Source of the DNA: Cavia porcellus
Taxonomy: Eukaryota; Chordata; Mammalia; Rodentia; Caviidae
Assembly (NCBI RefSeq): GCF_034190915.1
Contig: NW_026947502.1
Coordinates: forward strand, 34,998,785 to 35,062,784
DNA length: 64,000 nucleotides
Direction of reading: 5' to 3'
Shown: positions 12,910 through 24,604 of the stretch, piece by piece
Layout: each line of letters opens with the position of its first letter
Numbering within the stretch: position 1 is the first letter of the stretch
The notes under the pieces: model-generated
Told to the model about the DNA's origin: nothing
What the model saw: only the letters and a program-made list of their open reading frames with translations
Database searches by the model: none
Program-made: the position numbers and the translations under genes

Positions 12910-13517
12910 GTTCCATTGAAATTTTAAAATGGTTTTTTCTAGTTCTGTGAAATGCCATTGGTATTTTGATAGGGATTACACTGAATTTGTAAACAGCTCT
13001 GGGTACTATCAGCATTTTAATAAAACTGATTTTTCTAATCCGTGAACACAAGGAATCTTTCCACTATTTTGCATCATCTTAAATTTCTTTCATGAGTGTT
13101 TCATAATGTCTGTAGAGCTCTTTCAACTTCTTTGGTTAATTTCCAGCTATTTTCTTTTTTTTAGTTATCATAAATGCTTTCTTGATTTTTATGTCAGGTA
13201 ATTTACAACTGGTATGTAGCAAAGTTACTGATTCTTGAATGTTGCTTTTTGTATCCTATAAATTTGCTTAATTTGTTTACTGGTTGTAGGTTTTTGTGGA
13301 ATTATGATGGTTTTCTGCATGAGAGCATGTCATCTGAAAACAGTGACAACTGGACTTCTTGTTTTCCAATTTGTAAGTCCTTTATCTCATTCTTTTGCCT
13401 ATTCTGGTTAAGCCTTTCAGTACTATGTTGAAATAAAATGGTGAAAGTGGGCATCCTTGTCTTGTCCCAAATCTTGGAGAGAGATTTCAGTTTTCTCCAT
13501 TACCTTTAATTGGACTG

Positions 13518-13682
13518 TTCAACCGGACATGGTGGTGTATACCTGTAATCCCAAGCACTCAAAAGGCTGAGGCAAGAGGACTGTTGCAAGTTCAAGACCA
13601 GGTTGGCCTCAAAGTGAGCTCAAGGCCAACTTGAATGGCATTTTTCACAAAGACAAAAATAAATAAATAAAATACAAAAAAA
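13518..13682 (+). repeat. B1-type SINE
   Basis: GACATGGTGGTGTATACCTG, TGCAAGTTCAAGACCAGG, then an AAATAAATAAATAAA tail. Inserted in the minus-strand L1. Confidence 0.85.
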
Positions 13683-13751
13683 CTGAACGGTTGACATTAT
13701 AAATGGCTTTATTATGTTGAAGTATATTCCATGTATATCTAATTTGATTAC

Positions 13752-13836
13752 AATTGGTTTTTTTGGCCAGCGATCAAACTCATGACTTGAGCTTGCAAGC
13801 AGGTGCTTACACCACTGAGCTAAATCTCCAGCCGTG
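13752..13836 (-). repeat. ID SINE
   Basis: GCGATCAAACTCATGACTTG, GCTTGCAAGCAGGTGCTTAC and head CTAAATCTCCAGCC. Inserted in the minus-strand L1. Confidence 0.85.
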
Positions 13837-14289
13837 ATTAGAATTTTTATAAAGGGATGATGAATTCTATTGAACACCACTTCTGCATCAATTGAAACGA
13901 CCATATGGTTTTTGTTCTTTTGATACTGAACATCATGTTTATCAACTTGTTTATCAACTTGTGTATAGTTTAACTTTCCTTGCATTTCTGGATTCAATTT
14001 CACTTGATCATAGTGAACAATATTTTTAATGTGCTGTTGCATTTGGTTTGCCAGTATTTTGTTGAAGAATTTTGCATCTGTAGTCAACAAGTATATTGGC
14101 GTAGTTTTCTCTTTTTTGTGCATCCAGTACATTGTACTGATTATTGTTTCTTTGGAGTATGTTTTGAAATTATAAAGTATGAAATCCTCAGCTTTGTTCT
14201 TTTCCAGATTGTTTTGACTATTTTGGAGATCTTGAGTTTTCATATAAATATCACAATCAGCTTATTCATTTTTGCAACCAATTGTAAAA

Positions 14290-14468
14290 ATTATAATAAG
14301 GCAACCCAACTTTAGAACAGTTAAAGTCTCTAAATAGAAATTTGTCCAAAGAGAATATATGAACGGTCAATAAACACGTTTAATATGCTCAACATAATGA
14401 GCAACTAGGCAAACGAAAAAAGAAACACACTTTATACCAATAGGATGATCATAATTAAAAAGTCAGAT
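14290..14468 (+). repeat. Old L1 3' fragment, left half
   Basis: ATGATCATAATTAAAAAGTC is the old L1 'multiple-species' 3' segment. Its continuation starts again near 17,345, after a younger L1 insertion. Confidence 0.55.
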
Positions 14469-17340
14469 CATCTAGAAACATATAAACTACCAAAGCTCAA
14501 CCAAGAAGATATAACAATTTTGAAAAACCCAGTATCAGCTATTAAATTGAAAACATGATTAAAAACTTACCAATAAAGAAAAGCCCAGGTCCTGATGGAT
14601 TCATGGCTGAATTCTATAAGAAATTTAGAGAAGAGTTGACTCTAATACTCCTTAAACTCTTCAATGAAATCAAAAGAGAAGCAACTCTCTCTAACTCATT
14701 CCTAGAGGCAAGTATTACTCTGATACCAAGACCCAATCAAAAAAGGAGAACTAACTATAGGCCAATGTCACTAATGAACATTGATGCAAAGATTCTCAAT
14801 AAAATATTGGCAAACAGAATGCAGTAAATCATCAAAGAGATTAAACACCATGACCAAGAGGGATTTATTCCAGGAATGCAGGGATGGTTTAACATACGCA
14901 AATCAATAAATTTAATTACATCAATAGAACCAAACACAAAAATCATATGATCATCTTAATAAATGCAAAAAAAGCTTTTGATAAAGTCCAACACTTGTCA
15001 TGATAAAAGCCCTACAGAAACTCAGAACAGATGTATCTATCTCAATCTCATAAAGGCCATCTATGACAAACCAACAGACAACATTATACTAAATGGACAA
15101 AAACTGAAAGCCTTCACTCTAAAATCAGGAACAAGACAAAGATGTCCACTATCACCACTCCTATTCAATATAGTTCTGGAAATACTAGCCAGAGCAATCC
15201 GACAAGAGAAAGAAATAAAAGGAATAAAGATAGGAAAGGAAGAAGTTAAATTATCATTATTTGCCAAAGACATGATACTTTATATAGAAGACCCAAAAAA
15301 CTCCATTAAAAGACTACGAGAGGTAATAAACAAATTCAGTAATGTAACTGGATACAAAGTCAGTGCTCAAAAATCAATACCATTCCTGTACACAAACAAA
15401 AAACCCATTGAGAGAGAAATTATGGAAATATTGCCTTTCACAATAGCACCAAAAAAATGGAATATCTAGGAATCAACTTAACCAAGAATGTAAAAGACCT
15501 ATATGCTGAAAATTATACTACTCTAAAAAAGGCGATTGAAGAGCATATTAGAAAATGGAAGGATATTCCTTGCTCTTGGTTAGGATGAGCCAACCTGGTG
15601 AAAATGATCATACTCCCAAAACTATTATACAGATTTAATGCAATCCCAATCAAAGTACTACTAACATACCTTACAAGTCTAGAGAAAACACTTCTAAAAC
15701 TCATTTGGAAATAGAAGAAACCTAGAATAGCAAAGGCAATTCTGGGCAACAAAGGCAAAGCAGGAGGCATCTCAATTCCTGACTTGAAATTATATTACAA
15801 AGCCACAGTGAAAAAAACAGCATGATACTGGCAAAGAAATGGACCTGAAGACCAATAGAACAGATTAGAAGATGCAAACACAACTACAAAGACACTCAGT
15901 CACCTTATTTTTGACAAAGGGGCTAAACATGTTCACTGGAAGGACAGCCTCTTTAATAAATGGTGTTGGAAAAATAGGCTCTTTACATGCTGAAGACTGA
16001 AACTAGACTCATGCCTATTACCATACACTAAAGTCAAAATGTATCAGAGATCTAAATATTAAAACAGAAACACTAAATCTATTAGAAGACAAGGTAGGTA
16101 GGAAATTTGGAGACACAGGGATAGGCAGAGAATTCACGAACAAAACACAAACTGCACAGGAAACACTTCAAAGAATCAACAACTGGGATCTCATATTATT
16201 AAAAAGCTTTTACACTTCAAAGAAATCACCAACCAGTGAAAAGAAAACCCATAGAATGGGAAAGAATTATAGCCGACAATCCCTCAGACAAAGGACTTAT
16301 ATCCAGAATATATAAGGAATGGAAAAACATCAAGCCCCCCAAATTCAAAGACCCTCTCCAAAAACAGGCATCTGAGGCTAGCACACATTTCTCAGATGAT
16401 GATATATAAATAGCAAATAAATACATGAGGAAATGTTCATCATCACTGATCATTCGAGAGATGCAAATTAAACCAGCATTGAGATTTCATCTCACTCTGG
16501 AAAGAATGGCTGCCATCAAGAAATCAACTAATAATAAATGTTAGTGAGGCTGTGAGGAAAAAGGAACACTGCTCCACTGTTGGTGGGAGTGCAGACTGGT
16601 CAGCCACTGTGGAAATCACTATGGAGATTCCTCAAAACACTAGGATTGGAAGTTCCATTCAATCCAACTATTCCCTTCCTGGATATTTTCGCAGAAAAAT
16701 TGAAAAGTCTTGTCACAGTGATATATGTGCACCCATGTTTATAGCAGCACAATTTGTAATAGCTAAATCTTGGAAACAACAAAAATACCCGTCAACTGCA
16801 GAGTGGATGAAAAAGATGTGTATTTTTATACAGTGGAGTATTACTTGGCTATAAAAAAGGACGATCTTGAAGCCTTTATATGTAAATGAAGGCAACTTGA
16901 GACTATCCTCATAAGTGAAATAAATAAGATTCACATTTGTAAATATCACATTGTCTCTCTAGTATAAAAACTGAAAGAGTAATAAGATCCAAAGTGTATA
17001 ATAGAAATTGTGAAAGTAAAAAGGAGGGAAAGTGCTCTAAACGATATAACTGTATGTATCAGTGTGTAAGATAGATGAACATATTATATTACATAACATC
17101 GATGACATATTTTATTAGATAATTGAACAGAATAGTTTGCACCGTGAATGTCTGAGTATCTGTCCACCTTTGATCCTTTGATTTTGTAACTTGAACATCT
17201 ATTTCTAAGAGGACAATATGTAACTCATCAAGTAGTAATTTCTTAGTGTTAGTATTTTCTTCGAAACTATGTAATACCTCTACCCATTTTTCTGTTTTGT
17301 GTTGGTTTTTTTCTTTAAACAAAAAAATCTGCTTCAGAAG
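14469..17340 (+). pseudogene. 5'-truncated L1 with broken ORF2 reverse transcriptase
   Basis: Starts within ORF2 (CTAGAAACATATAAACTACC) and lacks 5' UTR, ORF1 and endonuclease. The frame at 14555-14827 gives [15 protein letters not shown] and [19 protein letters not shown], ending at a TAA. The frame at 14963-15469 gives [19 protein letters not shown] and [13 protein letters not shown]. The catalytic FADD box is FAKD here (Lys codon at 15266-15268), so the reverse transcriptase would be dead even if the frames were joined. The C-terminal part continues with stops to about 16,990, then the 3' UTR. It is plausibly flanked by a short duplication (AAAGTCAGAT/AAATCAGAT). Confidence 0.85.
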
Positions 17341-17344
17341 AAGA

Positions 17345-18060
17345 TAAAATCAGATAGTAACAAGTATCAGTCAGACTATAGAGAAGTCAGAACCTTTATA
17401 CACTGTTTGGTGAAACAGTACATCTATTTTGAAAAGTAGCCTAGAAAGTCCTCAAAAACATAAAATTAAATTGTCGTATAATCCAGCAAATCCACCCCTG
17501 GATATATACCCAAGAAAACTGTATGTCTGTATGTCCGTCTATCTATGTATATATATGTGCATCTACACAAATACTTTTACACAAGTGTTTATAGAACTTT
17601 TGAACATCAAAAAACGTAAATAACCCAATGTTCATCACCTTATGAATGAATAAAGATACGCTGCATCTTTAAGGTAAAATATGATTTAGTTATACAAAGG
17701 AACGAATTACTGATGCATGCTATAACATTCTGATACATGGATTAATCATCGAAAACTCATGCTAAGTAAAATAAGCCAGTCACAAAGGCCACATATTATA
17801 TGATTCCATTTATATGAAATGCCCAGAATTGATAAATTTGTACAGTTAAAAAGTAGATTCGTGGTTTCTTATGTTTAGGTTTAGTGAGATGGAATGGAGA
17901 ATAAGAAGCAAATGGCACAGGATTTGGGTTTCACAGATTTCTGTAAGGAAGCAATGTATAAAATGAGATTTGGGGATAGTAATGCTTTTAGGAGATATTA
18001 ATATTTAAATGTTTGCTTTAAATAATTGTTAAAGGTGTCTTCAAAATAAGCAGTTTCATA
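17345..18060 (+). repeat. Old L1 3' fragment, right half
   Basis: AACAAGTATCAGTCAGACTA, CCACCCCTGGATATATACCC and TATGATTCCATTTATATGAA. This continues the fragment at 14290-14468. Confidence 0.65.
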
Positions 18061-18064
18061 CACT

Positions 18065-19815
18065 GAAAAGACAAAAAGACTTAAAACTCCAAAGAGAAAA
18101 TTATTTCAACAAATAGAATAACTCCCATCACCTTCTATATGATTTGTAGGGCCCAAAACATTCAGTTTTATGAAATACAGGGTCATTATAAAGTTAAGGA
18201 AGTGAACTAGAAGACCCTACTGCAGTTTCCCTGTGCACGCAAAACCCTTCTCTTCCCGGGTGAAGTTTGGGGCCACTTGGTGGTGGTCCTTGTTCTATCT
18301 TGACTACTGATGGGGATGATTCTATGTCCCTTTGACAGGAAAGAAGTTCTTGACAAAAGCAGCAATTCCAAAAAATCCCCAGTTAGCTTCTGTAGTTTTT
18401 TGTTTGTTTATTTGTTTTGGAGAAGTACCAGTGTAACAGGGAAGACTACCCAAGAAAATACTGAAGGCACGAAGTCCCACCTTTCACTCCTCTGGAATTC
18501 TCCTCATTGCCTCAGTATCTTTTCTCTACACAGTATTTCCACTGTGATCTTGTTTTCTGTAATAGCTAAGTAGAGGGCCAGGTCCAAAAGAGTTGAATGC
18601 AGTTTTTCATGGCGATTTCATTATATCCATTTATTGCTTCTTCTTGCCCAATATCCATTTCTTGCTTTCAATACCACAGCTCAGATTTTTGCTTAAAAGG
18701 CAATGTGCCTAGAAATTTTATGCTTCCTCAGACTGTCTTGCAAGTATGCATGGCAGGTAGTATTGTGTCAACAATAAGGGATTCTGGAAATCTCTGCTTT
18801 AGTGATACAGACGCCACACTTCCTTTTACGTCTTTTTCCCCAGAACCTGGGAACAAGGCTGGAGCCTGAGCTATCATCTTTGCACTTTGATGAGTGCTTT
18901 ATGTGAAGAATGATGTTAGGGAAAGTTAGAAGGAAGTTTAGCACTGAGGTGGCTGTAGGGCTGGTTCCTATGTCTGAATAGCCCATTTCCAGACTCCCAC
19001 CAGGTGACAAAGCCAATCCTTATTTGACTGTGGTTGGGGGTCTGTGTTACAAAGCTATTTACCACAAGCATAAAGTTTGTGTCTTTGGAAGCATCCAAAA
19101 ATTTTAAAATTTTAATACAGAAAGTCCAATTCTTATGTAAATAAAAAAAAATTCACAGCACTCCAAGCTGTGTAACCCACTAGGAAGAAGAGAATAAAGT
19201 CACTGAACGGAAGTAGTACCAAGGGGTGATTTCAGTCAGTCTCTGAATGCCTCATCTTCCCTCCGTGGACCCATTTCCCAAGCCATCACAGTAAGCATAT
19301 TCCAGGTAAAACTATGTAAACACATTTCAAGACAAGTTCTTTGGTAACTTCTTCCAATAAGATTCCCATGCCTAAATTCCTCCCACATGGAAATTTTGCT
19401 GGTGCATAATCTCCTAGGCAACTCCATCCACTGTTAAAGTTATGGTTCAGAGTCCATTACTACATATAGCTTTGCAACTTTCAAGTAGACAAGATGTGGC
19501 TCAAGAAACATTACGAGATTTTTCCACCTTTGCCCCAGCTGATTTGTTCTACCTCAAGATCTGTATTTTATTTTTTACTCACAATGCCTCGACCTCCAAA
19601 ACAAAAATCTTTGAATTTTCTCTTACAAAATTCATTATCCTTTGGGGTAGACACAGCCATGACTGAAAACAGGAGCACTTATCCAGTAAGTGTAGCTCAG
19701 ATAAAATAACATACAGTATTGATAAGCCAAATTTGAGGGAAAAGGACAGAATAAGGCAAAATTCCTCTAGCTACTCTTGTCTGTGTGAAAGCAAATTCTG
19801 TTTTGCATTGAAACT
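18065..19815. other. No recognised feature (MCC intron)
   Basis: Short frames only. I see nothing that matches a known exon or a repeat family I can name. Confidence 0.35.
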
Positions 19816-19819
19816 TACA

Positions 19820-20030
19820 GGTTTCTTTTTCACCCGCTGGTACTAGGAATTAAACCCAGAGCCTTGACACTGAGCTAAGTCATCAGCCTTTTTGTACCTT
19901 TCATTTTGAGAGAGGGTCTTGCTATGTCACTAACTTGCCCAGGCTGGCCTCGAATAAAATTATGATCTTCCTGCCTCAGCCTCCCAGAGAGCTGGAATTA
20001 CAGGCACCAGCCACCAAGGCACTGTAGGTT
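19820..20030 (-). repeat. Dimeric B1-dID-type SINE
   Basis: On the minus strand a B1 monomer (GCCTGTAATTCCAGCTCTCT...GGCCAGCCTGGGCAAG) is followed by an A-rich linker and an ID monomer (GACTTAGCTCAGTGTC...GGGTTTAATTCC). This B1-then-ID order is that of the B1-dID family of non-murid rodents. Confidence 0.75.
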
Positions 20031-20659
20031 GCTTTATTATCACAATAAGATAATGGCCTTTCAAGTCAGAAAATCACACACGAAAAAGTAAATTATATAA
20101 TGAATTGTTTTATCCTATTACTAAAAGTTGTAGACTTTCAAATAAAAATGTGTGTCAATCAGAATTACATAATATTTTCATTTTAGAACTATAATTGCTT
20201 CATAAAATTTTCTGGTCTTTCTAGTATTTCTCAGTGAAACTTTTGAAAAGTAATAGAATTCGAAGAATGGTAATTGATTCAAGTTTGAAATAAATGATTA
20301 TTGCATAACTGTTATATTCTTTCATGCTAATTTACACCTGTTTCAGAGAGCTTTTCTTTTTAATCGTTTCGGGTTTTCTTCTGCTTCTGCTTCTTCTACT
20401 ACTTCTTTCTCCTTCTCCTTTTTATGATTTAGGGAGAAAAACATACCTCGCTCTTTTCTTTAGGTAGGCAGTCAATTAGCAAAGAGGCAGCTGGGGAGTT
20501 TAAAAAGGATTTTTAGCATCACCAAGGACATAGGCCAAAGAAACATGAAATACACCCATTTCCCCTGCATCCTTTATTAAAAGCAGTTTGAATTTTGGCT
20601 TGTACAGTCGTCATCACCCGGTGTTAACCGTCTGCACCAGGTAAGCCATACAAATCTGG

Positions 20660-21830
20660 GCAGAAGCAATCTTTTGGCCAAGTCCAGCGGCAGGAAGCCA
20701 CCGTCGCGTGCCTGTGGATACGCGGGGATCCGGCTCCAACACGGCGAGGGAGACAGAGGGCAGAGGCATCCAGACCCCTCCGCTGCGCACCTGATGGGCA
20801 CGCAAAGCCTCCACTTTGCTCCAGAGCGCTTTGTTTCTCCTGGACCCACGGTGTTTAAAGTCGTTAACGAGCGATACGTTGCGCTCATTCTTTGGGCTCT
20901 TTAAGTTTGCAATCCAGGGCTTTGTGACACACGAAAATTCTTCACCGGTTATTTCCACGTCCGTGTCCGTCACCGAGAGCGCACCTCTCTCCCAGGACGG
21001 CCCCGGAACGGATCCACGACGCGGAGGGACAGATCGCCGCCTGCAGCCGCCGCCGCGGGACCGAGGGCCCGACCCAGCACCGGCGGCCGCCCACCCGAGG
21101 CGTGCCCCAGGCCCCGCAGGGCTCGCAGCCTGCGCCGAGGTCTCCCGGGCTTAGACAAAGACGGGGCTGGGGAAAGCCGGGCCAGCTGGTACCCCGGGCA
21201 GGCTAGCGGAGCAGCCCGTAGCGCAATGCGGTCGAGCCCGCAACGCTCTCTCCACCGCGCGCCCAACTTCTGCGCGAGCGTCCGCACAACTCGCGGGAAG
21301 TTTAGGGCGCGCGCCGGGGGTCGAGCGCAGCGCGGAGGGCGGGCTCGCGCACCGGCCCGGCGCCGCCCCGCGTACCTGCTGATGTAGCCGTCCCCGTCGC
21401 CGTCGCACGTCTGGAACAGGCGCCGCACGCGCTCCTCCTCGCCGGTGCTGGCTGAGTCGCTGCTGCCGCTGCCGCTGCCGCTACCGCCGCCAACGCCGCC
21501 GCCCGCCGCCGCCATCATGCGCGGGAGGCGAGCGAGGACGCGCGGCCGCGGCGGGAACCCGCCAGGCGCTCCGCCGCCCGCGCCGCCGAGCTGCCGGCCC
21601 CTGAGCATGCCCAGTGCGGCGCGCGCCGCGAGCGTTCCGGCTCTGCGGGTCTTCCCGGGCCGGAGGACGGGTGCCCGGCCACGAAGGGAAAGCGCGGCTT
21701 CTGCAGTCCGGGAGCCAAGGGAGGTCCCGGGACTCCAGTGGAGCTGACGCTCGCGAGCCTCGGGGAAGGGCCCGGACCTGGGGACGCTTCAGACCGAACC
21801 GCGGGGATAGGGGTCGCTTTTTCAAAAAAA
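20660..21830. promoter_or_regulatory. MCC: CpG island and promoter of long MCC isoform
   Basis: GC and CpG density rise sharply from about 20,660 and fall back at about 21,830, in otherwise AT-rich DNA. The island spans MCC exon 1, its 5' UTR side (21,519 to about 21,800) and about 700 bp of intron 1. It contains GGGCGG-type GC boxes and no convincing TATA box, as expected of a dispersed CpG-island promoter. The exact start site is not visible. Several open frames here on both strands are products of the GC-rich composition. Confidence 0.8.
21376..21518 (-). CDS. MCC: MCC, first coding exon of the long (EF-hand) isoform
   Basis: Reading the minus strand from 21518, the exon encodes 47 codons plus two bases: MM, alanines, a Gly/Ser run (GGGSGSGSGSS), then DSASTGEEERVRRLFQTC and the acidic loop DGDGDGYIS. 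This matches the N-terminus of the long MCC isoform, whose first exon carries half of an EF-hand-like calcium loop (residues 39-47 here). The exon ends AGCAG|GTACGC at 21376/21375, a good donor splitting an Arg codon. MCC is a large coiled-coil protein of the cytoplasm and cell junctions that dampens beta-catenin signalling and cell-cycle entry (family knowledge). Two ATGs stand in tandem at 21518 and 21513-21515; the second has the better context (A at -3, G at +4). An in-frame ATG 30 codons upstream (21608) would extend the protein. The glycine/serine run contains one valine, and its length is expected to vary between species. The rest of the gene lies beyond the left edge. Confidence 0.93.
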
Positions 21831-21943
21831 AAGATAAAACACTCCTATTTGCAAACTCAAAAACGGTGTGAGTGTAGTCTCCAGGAACGCACTGGTTCCC
21901 GGACCCGTCGCCCCCAGTGAACTTTTGATTTGCGCGAGGGAAC

Positions 21944-22036
21944 TTTTTTTTTTTTTTTTAATTGGGCCTCAAACTCATGACTTTGTGCCTGCAGGCCGGC
22001 GCTTACACCACTGAATTAACTAAATCCCTGGCCACG
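21944..22036 (-). repeat. ID SINE
   Basis: T-run, then GGGCCTCAAACTCATGAC, GCAGGCCGGCGCTTACACCA and head CTAAATCCCTGGCC. It lies just outside the MCC CpG island. Confidence 0.85.
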
Positions 22037-22689
22037 TCAGGGAATTTTAACCTCGCAGTCCGATTTGGCTTTTGCGCTGTAATAGGAAAAATCTCTCCCG
22101 CGTGGCTTTGCTTGCGTCCGGGTCACTGCTCCCGGGCAGGCGGCGCTGGAATTTTCTTCAGGGCAGCGAACGTGGTAGTCGGCCTCATTTGTTCCATTCT
22201 AGACCTAAAAAGTGTCTTTCATTACCAACTGCGTGACTGGGGAGGTAAATAGGTAGGGCTTGTTTTTGGGTGAAAGGAAAAGGTATGGAGTGTAAGAATG
22301 CCAGACACCTACTGAGTGCTCCGAAAAGGTCAGCGTGCTTATCCCTGCCTTAAGATAAGAAAACAGGGACTGAGACTTAGGTTCCAAGCCCAGTGTCAGG
22401 AGAGAGGCAGGCAAGAGCAGGAGCTGTTAAACACTGCACTCTCTTGTTACCGTAGCAGAAAGGGAAGCACAGTGAACCAATTTGTGGTTTAGAGAATGAC
22501 TCATTCCTGTGTTCCAGGCTTCCCGCCAGAGGTCTGTGAAGTCCTGTGGTGATGTAAAAACACGTTCGCCAAACTCTTCGGTGCACTTCTCATCAAGAAG
22601 TGTTTTTTGTCTCTCCAGGAATCCAACTGGTACCTTATGACCGCCTTGAATTCTGAGGCAAGATTAGAAAATGCATTTCCACCTGGCTC

Positions 22690-23025
22690 TCTCCCTAGGG
22701 ATAACTTGCCTTTGAAGTTCTGAGCAGCCTTGAAAGAAGTCTGGCTACTCCAGAAGCAGCCATGCTGAAGAAAGCATGTGGAGACAATGTAGAGAGAAAA
22801 AGAGATGTCCAAAGAGCCCCACTGTTCCAGCCTCTGGAAGTTTAAGCCTCTCCATCAGATGCCAGTGAAAGATGATGCTGACCCTAGTCGCCGCATCTGC
22901 TTGAAAGCAAAATCTACCTGAGCTCAACCAACCCTCCAGAGCTGTAACAATTATGAAAAGATTGTTGTCGCTTTAAGCTACTATGTTTTGAGGTGATTTG
23001 TTTATACAACAATAGACAATTTATT
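22690..23025 (+). repeat. MLT1-like MaLR LTR
   Basis: The 3' end GTCGCTTTAAGCTACTATGT, TTTTGAGGTGATTTGTTTAT, ACAACAATAGACAA is the MLT1 signature. Confidence 0.65.
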
Positions 23026-23029
23026 TATG

Positions 23030-24200
23030 GATTAAGTCCCTGTGTCTTAGGACTGTGTGCAAGGTCAGAAGGAAGGGAACCCTCGCCCTGTTTTTTCTCC
23101 TTTCCACCCATCCACCTAGTCCTACTTTAACTCTTTAATTCTATAAGTTCCCAGTATTTCAGGGCACTTTCAGTGAATAAGATATCACCTTAGAAAATTT
23201 GTAAATCTACCCAATAATATTTGCTTAAAAAGATGCTACTGGTATCACAAATATTTCTAACTACAATAGGACAAGGATCTAAACCATTATTTATATGGTA
23301 CATGCTTTCCAATTTTTATAGAGTAAAACTTTATTGTCACCTGACAGTATAGCCAGGCCAGAGTTACTCTCAAAACCTCTTAAAGAATGAATAGTTTGAG
23401 ATTTAAATAGGAAAAATATATGTTCTTTTCTAAGTATGAATTATCTACAGAGGATCTGGAAACAAAGAATTTTCCAAGATTTGAGTGGCTCTTTCTATAA
23501 CTACATTCTTTATATACAGTAAATGTGGGAATTAAGCTCATCCAGTGTTATTTTAAAATAAAAAATGTTTTTTCCTCAAAGAATGTGCATAGTAGTTCTG
23601 GGCACTTACATTTAAACCAATTTAAATGAATCTGAACACACCAAAAGTGAATTTTGACAAATTTCCTAAGCAACATATTTTTACTTAGGTAATTCAGAAA
23701 TGTCTGAACAGATAGGTTCAGCTTTCCAAAAAAGAATTATTTCAGAGTTGCTATGATGCATATGAAACTTCATCGCATAAGAATGGGGAAGAGAGTAATA
23801 TTGTGTATCATTAAAAAGAGATGCCATGTGACTATAAAGATAATAAATATAAGGTAAGAAGTTGGATTGTGAGCAATAGTTATGACTGTAAATCTAACAG
23901 TACTGGTTATGTATGCCATAATTTCAAAGATTTCATATACTTATCGGATGTGAATACATAGCTCAGTGTGTTTTTCCTTATCTGGTCTTCTCAAATTCCT
24001 CTTGGTTGTAATTACCCTTTATATTTATTTGTTCATTTCAAAATTTACTGTGTATAAGATATATATATGTCAGTTAAAATAAAGACAGCATCAGCACTTT
24101 GCAAACATGTTTATTTGTTGCTTCCAAATTCCATTTATCTGAACTAAAACTACATGAAAGTGTTAGAGTGGGAAACCCATGAAACTCTCAGCCTACCTTT
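23030..24200. other. Intergenic, no recognised feature
   Basis: AT-rich sequence between MCC and YTHDC2 with no frame, RNA gene or repeat I can support. Confidence 0.35.
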
Positions 24201-24207
24201 CTCTCTA

Positions 24208-24480
24208 GGGTATATCTTTTTTAAGTGTGAACTCTTTATTAGTACATGCTTGTATTACATTCTTTGTATAGAGTTAGTACATGTACTTAACACATTCTTT
24301 TTTTCACCTTTCCCTTCCCTCCCTTCCATATCCCTCCCATCTCCCTACATCTCTTGATCCCCTTCTTCTAAGAAAGGTCTATCATCCTCTACCTATTACC
24401 TATCCTGTATTTTGCTCCTTATACTGTACTTTTGTCATATAAGAGACACCATGTGATATTTAAGCTCGTGTATTTTAATA
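24208..24480 (-). repeat. L1 3' UTR fragment
   Basis: CTCTTTATTAGTACATGCTT, a CCCTTCC-rich stretch and AAGAGACACCATGTGATATT match the antisense L1 3' UTR also seen at 44070. Confidence 0.6.
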
Positions 24481-24604
24481 AGCCCTGCAAAATCCCTGTA
24501 GTCACAGGAAAGCCTTCCTTTACTACGCCAAGTCACACACATATTAAAGCTCTCTTAAAGTTCATTCTGAAAACGAGAATCATATATTTCAGTGATGGTG
24601 AAAC

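Larger units (their letters stand above)
10810..14285 (-). pseudogene. Old L1 (minus), ORF2 and 3' UTR relic with three insertions
   Basis: Reads as L1 from its 3' UTR (right of 10,810) back into ORF2. The reverse frame around 13,850-14,243 still gives DAKFFNKILANQMQQHIKNI and VVSIDAEVVFNRIHHPF, both L1 reverse-transcriptase blocks. Three later insertions break it: a solo LTR (12137-12909), a B1 (13518-13682) and an ID (13752-13836). It is frameshifted, full of stops and inactive. Confidence 0.8.
1..21375 (-). other. MCC: MCC intron 1 (5' portion, gene continues off the left edge)
   Basis: Everything left of the MCC exon-1 donor is transcribed as intron of the long MCC isoform if the gene has its usual structure. 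No further coding exon was seen on the minus strand. The stretch is mostly L1, MaLR and SINE sequence, described separately. Intron identity follows from the donor at 21375/21374 and from the very large first intron known for MCC, not from a visible acceptor. Confidence 0.75.

Noticed and set aside
13620..14243. 207-codon minus-strand frame as a possible gene
   Set aside because: It is L1 reverse-transcriptase relic read through into an ID SINE (the segment near AGDLAQW is SINE), not a cellular gene.
20577..20973. Two overlapping minus-strand frames (103 and 119 codons) at the edge of the MCC CpG island
   Set aside because: They lie in MCC intron 1 next to a CpG island, where few stops are expected. 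No domain, no family resemblance and no splice sites support them.
21445..21871. Plus-strand frames antisense to MCC exon 1 (up to 100 codons)
   Set aside because: Arg/Pro/Ala-rich translations of GC-rich DNA. An antisense or divergent transcript is possible, but nothing in the sequence argues for a protein.
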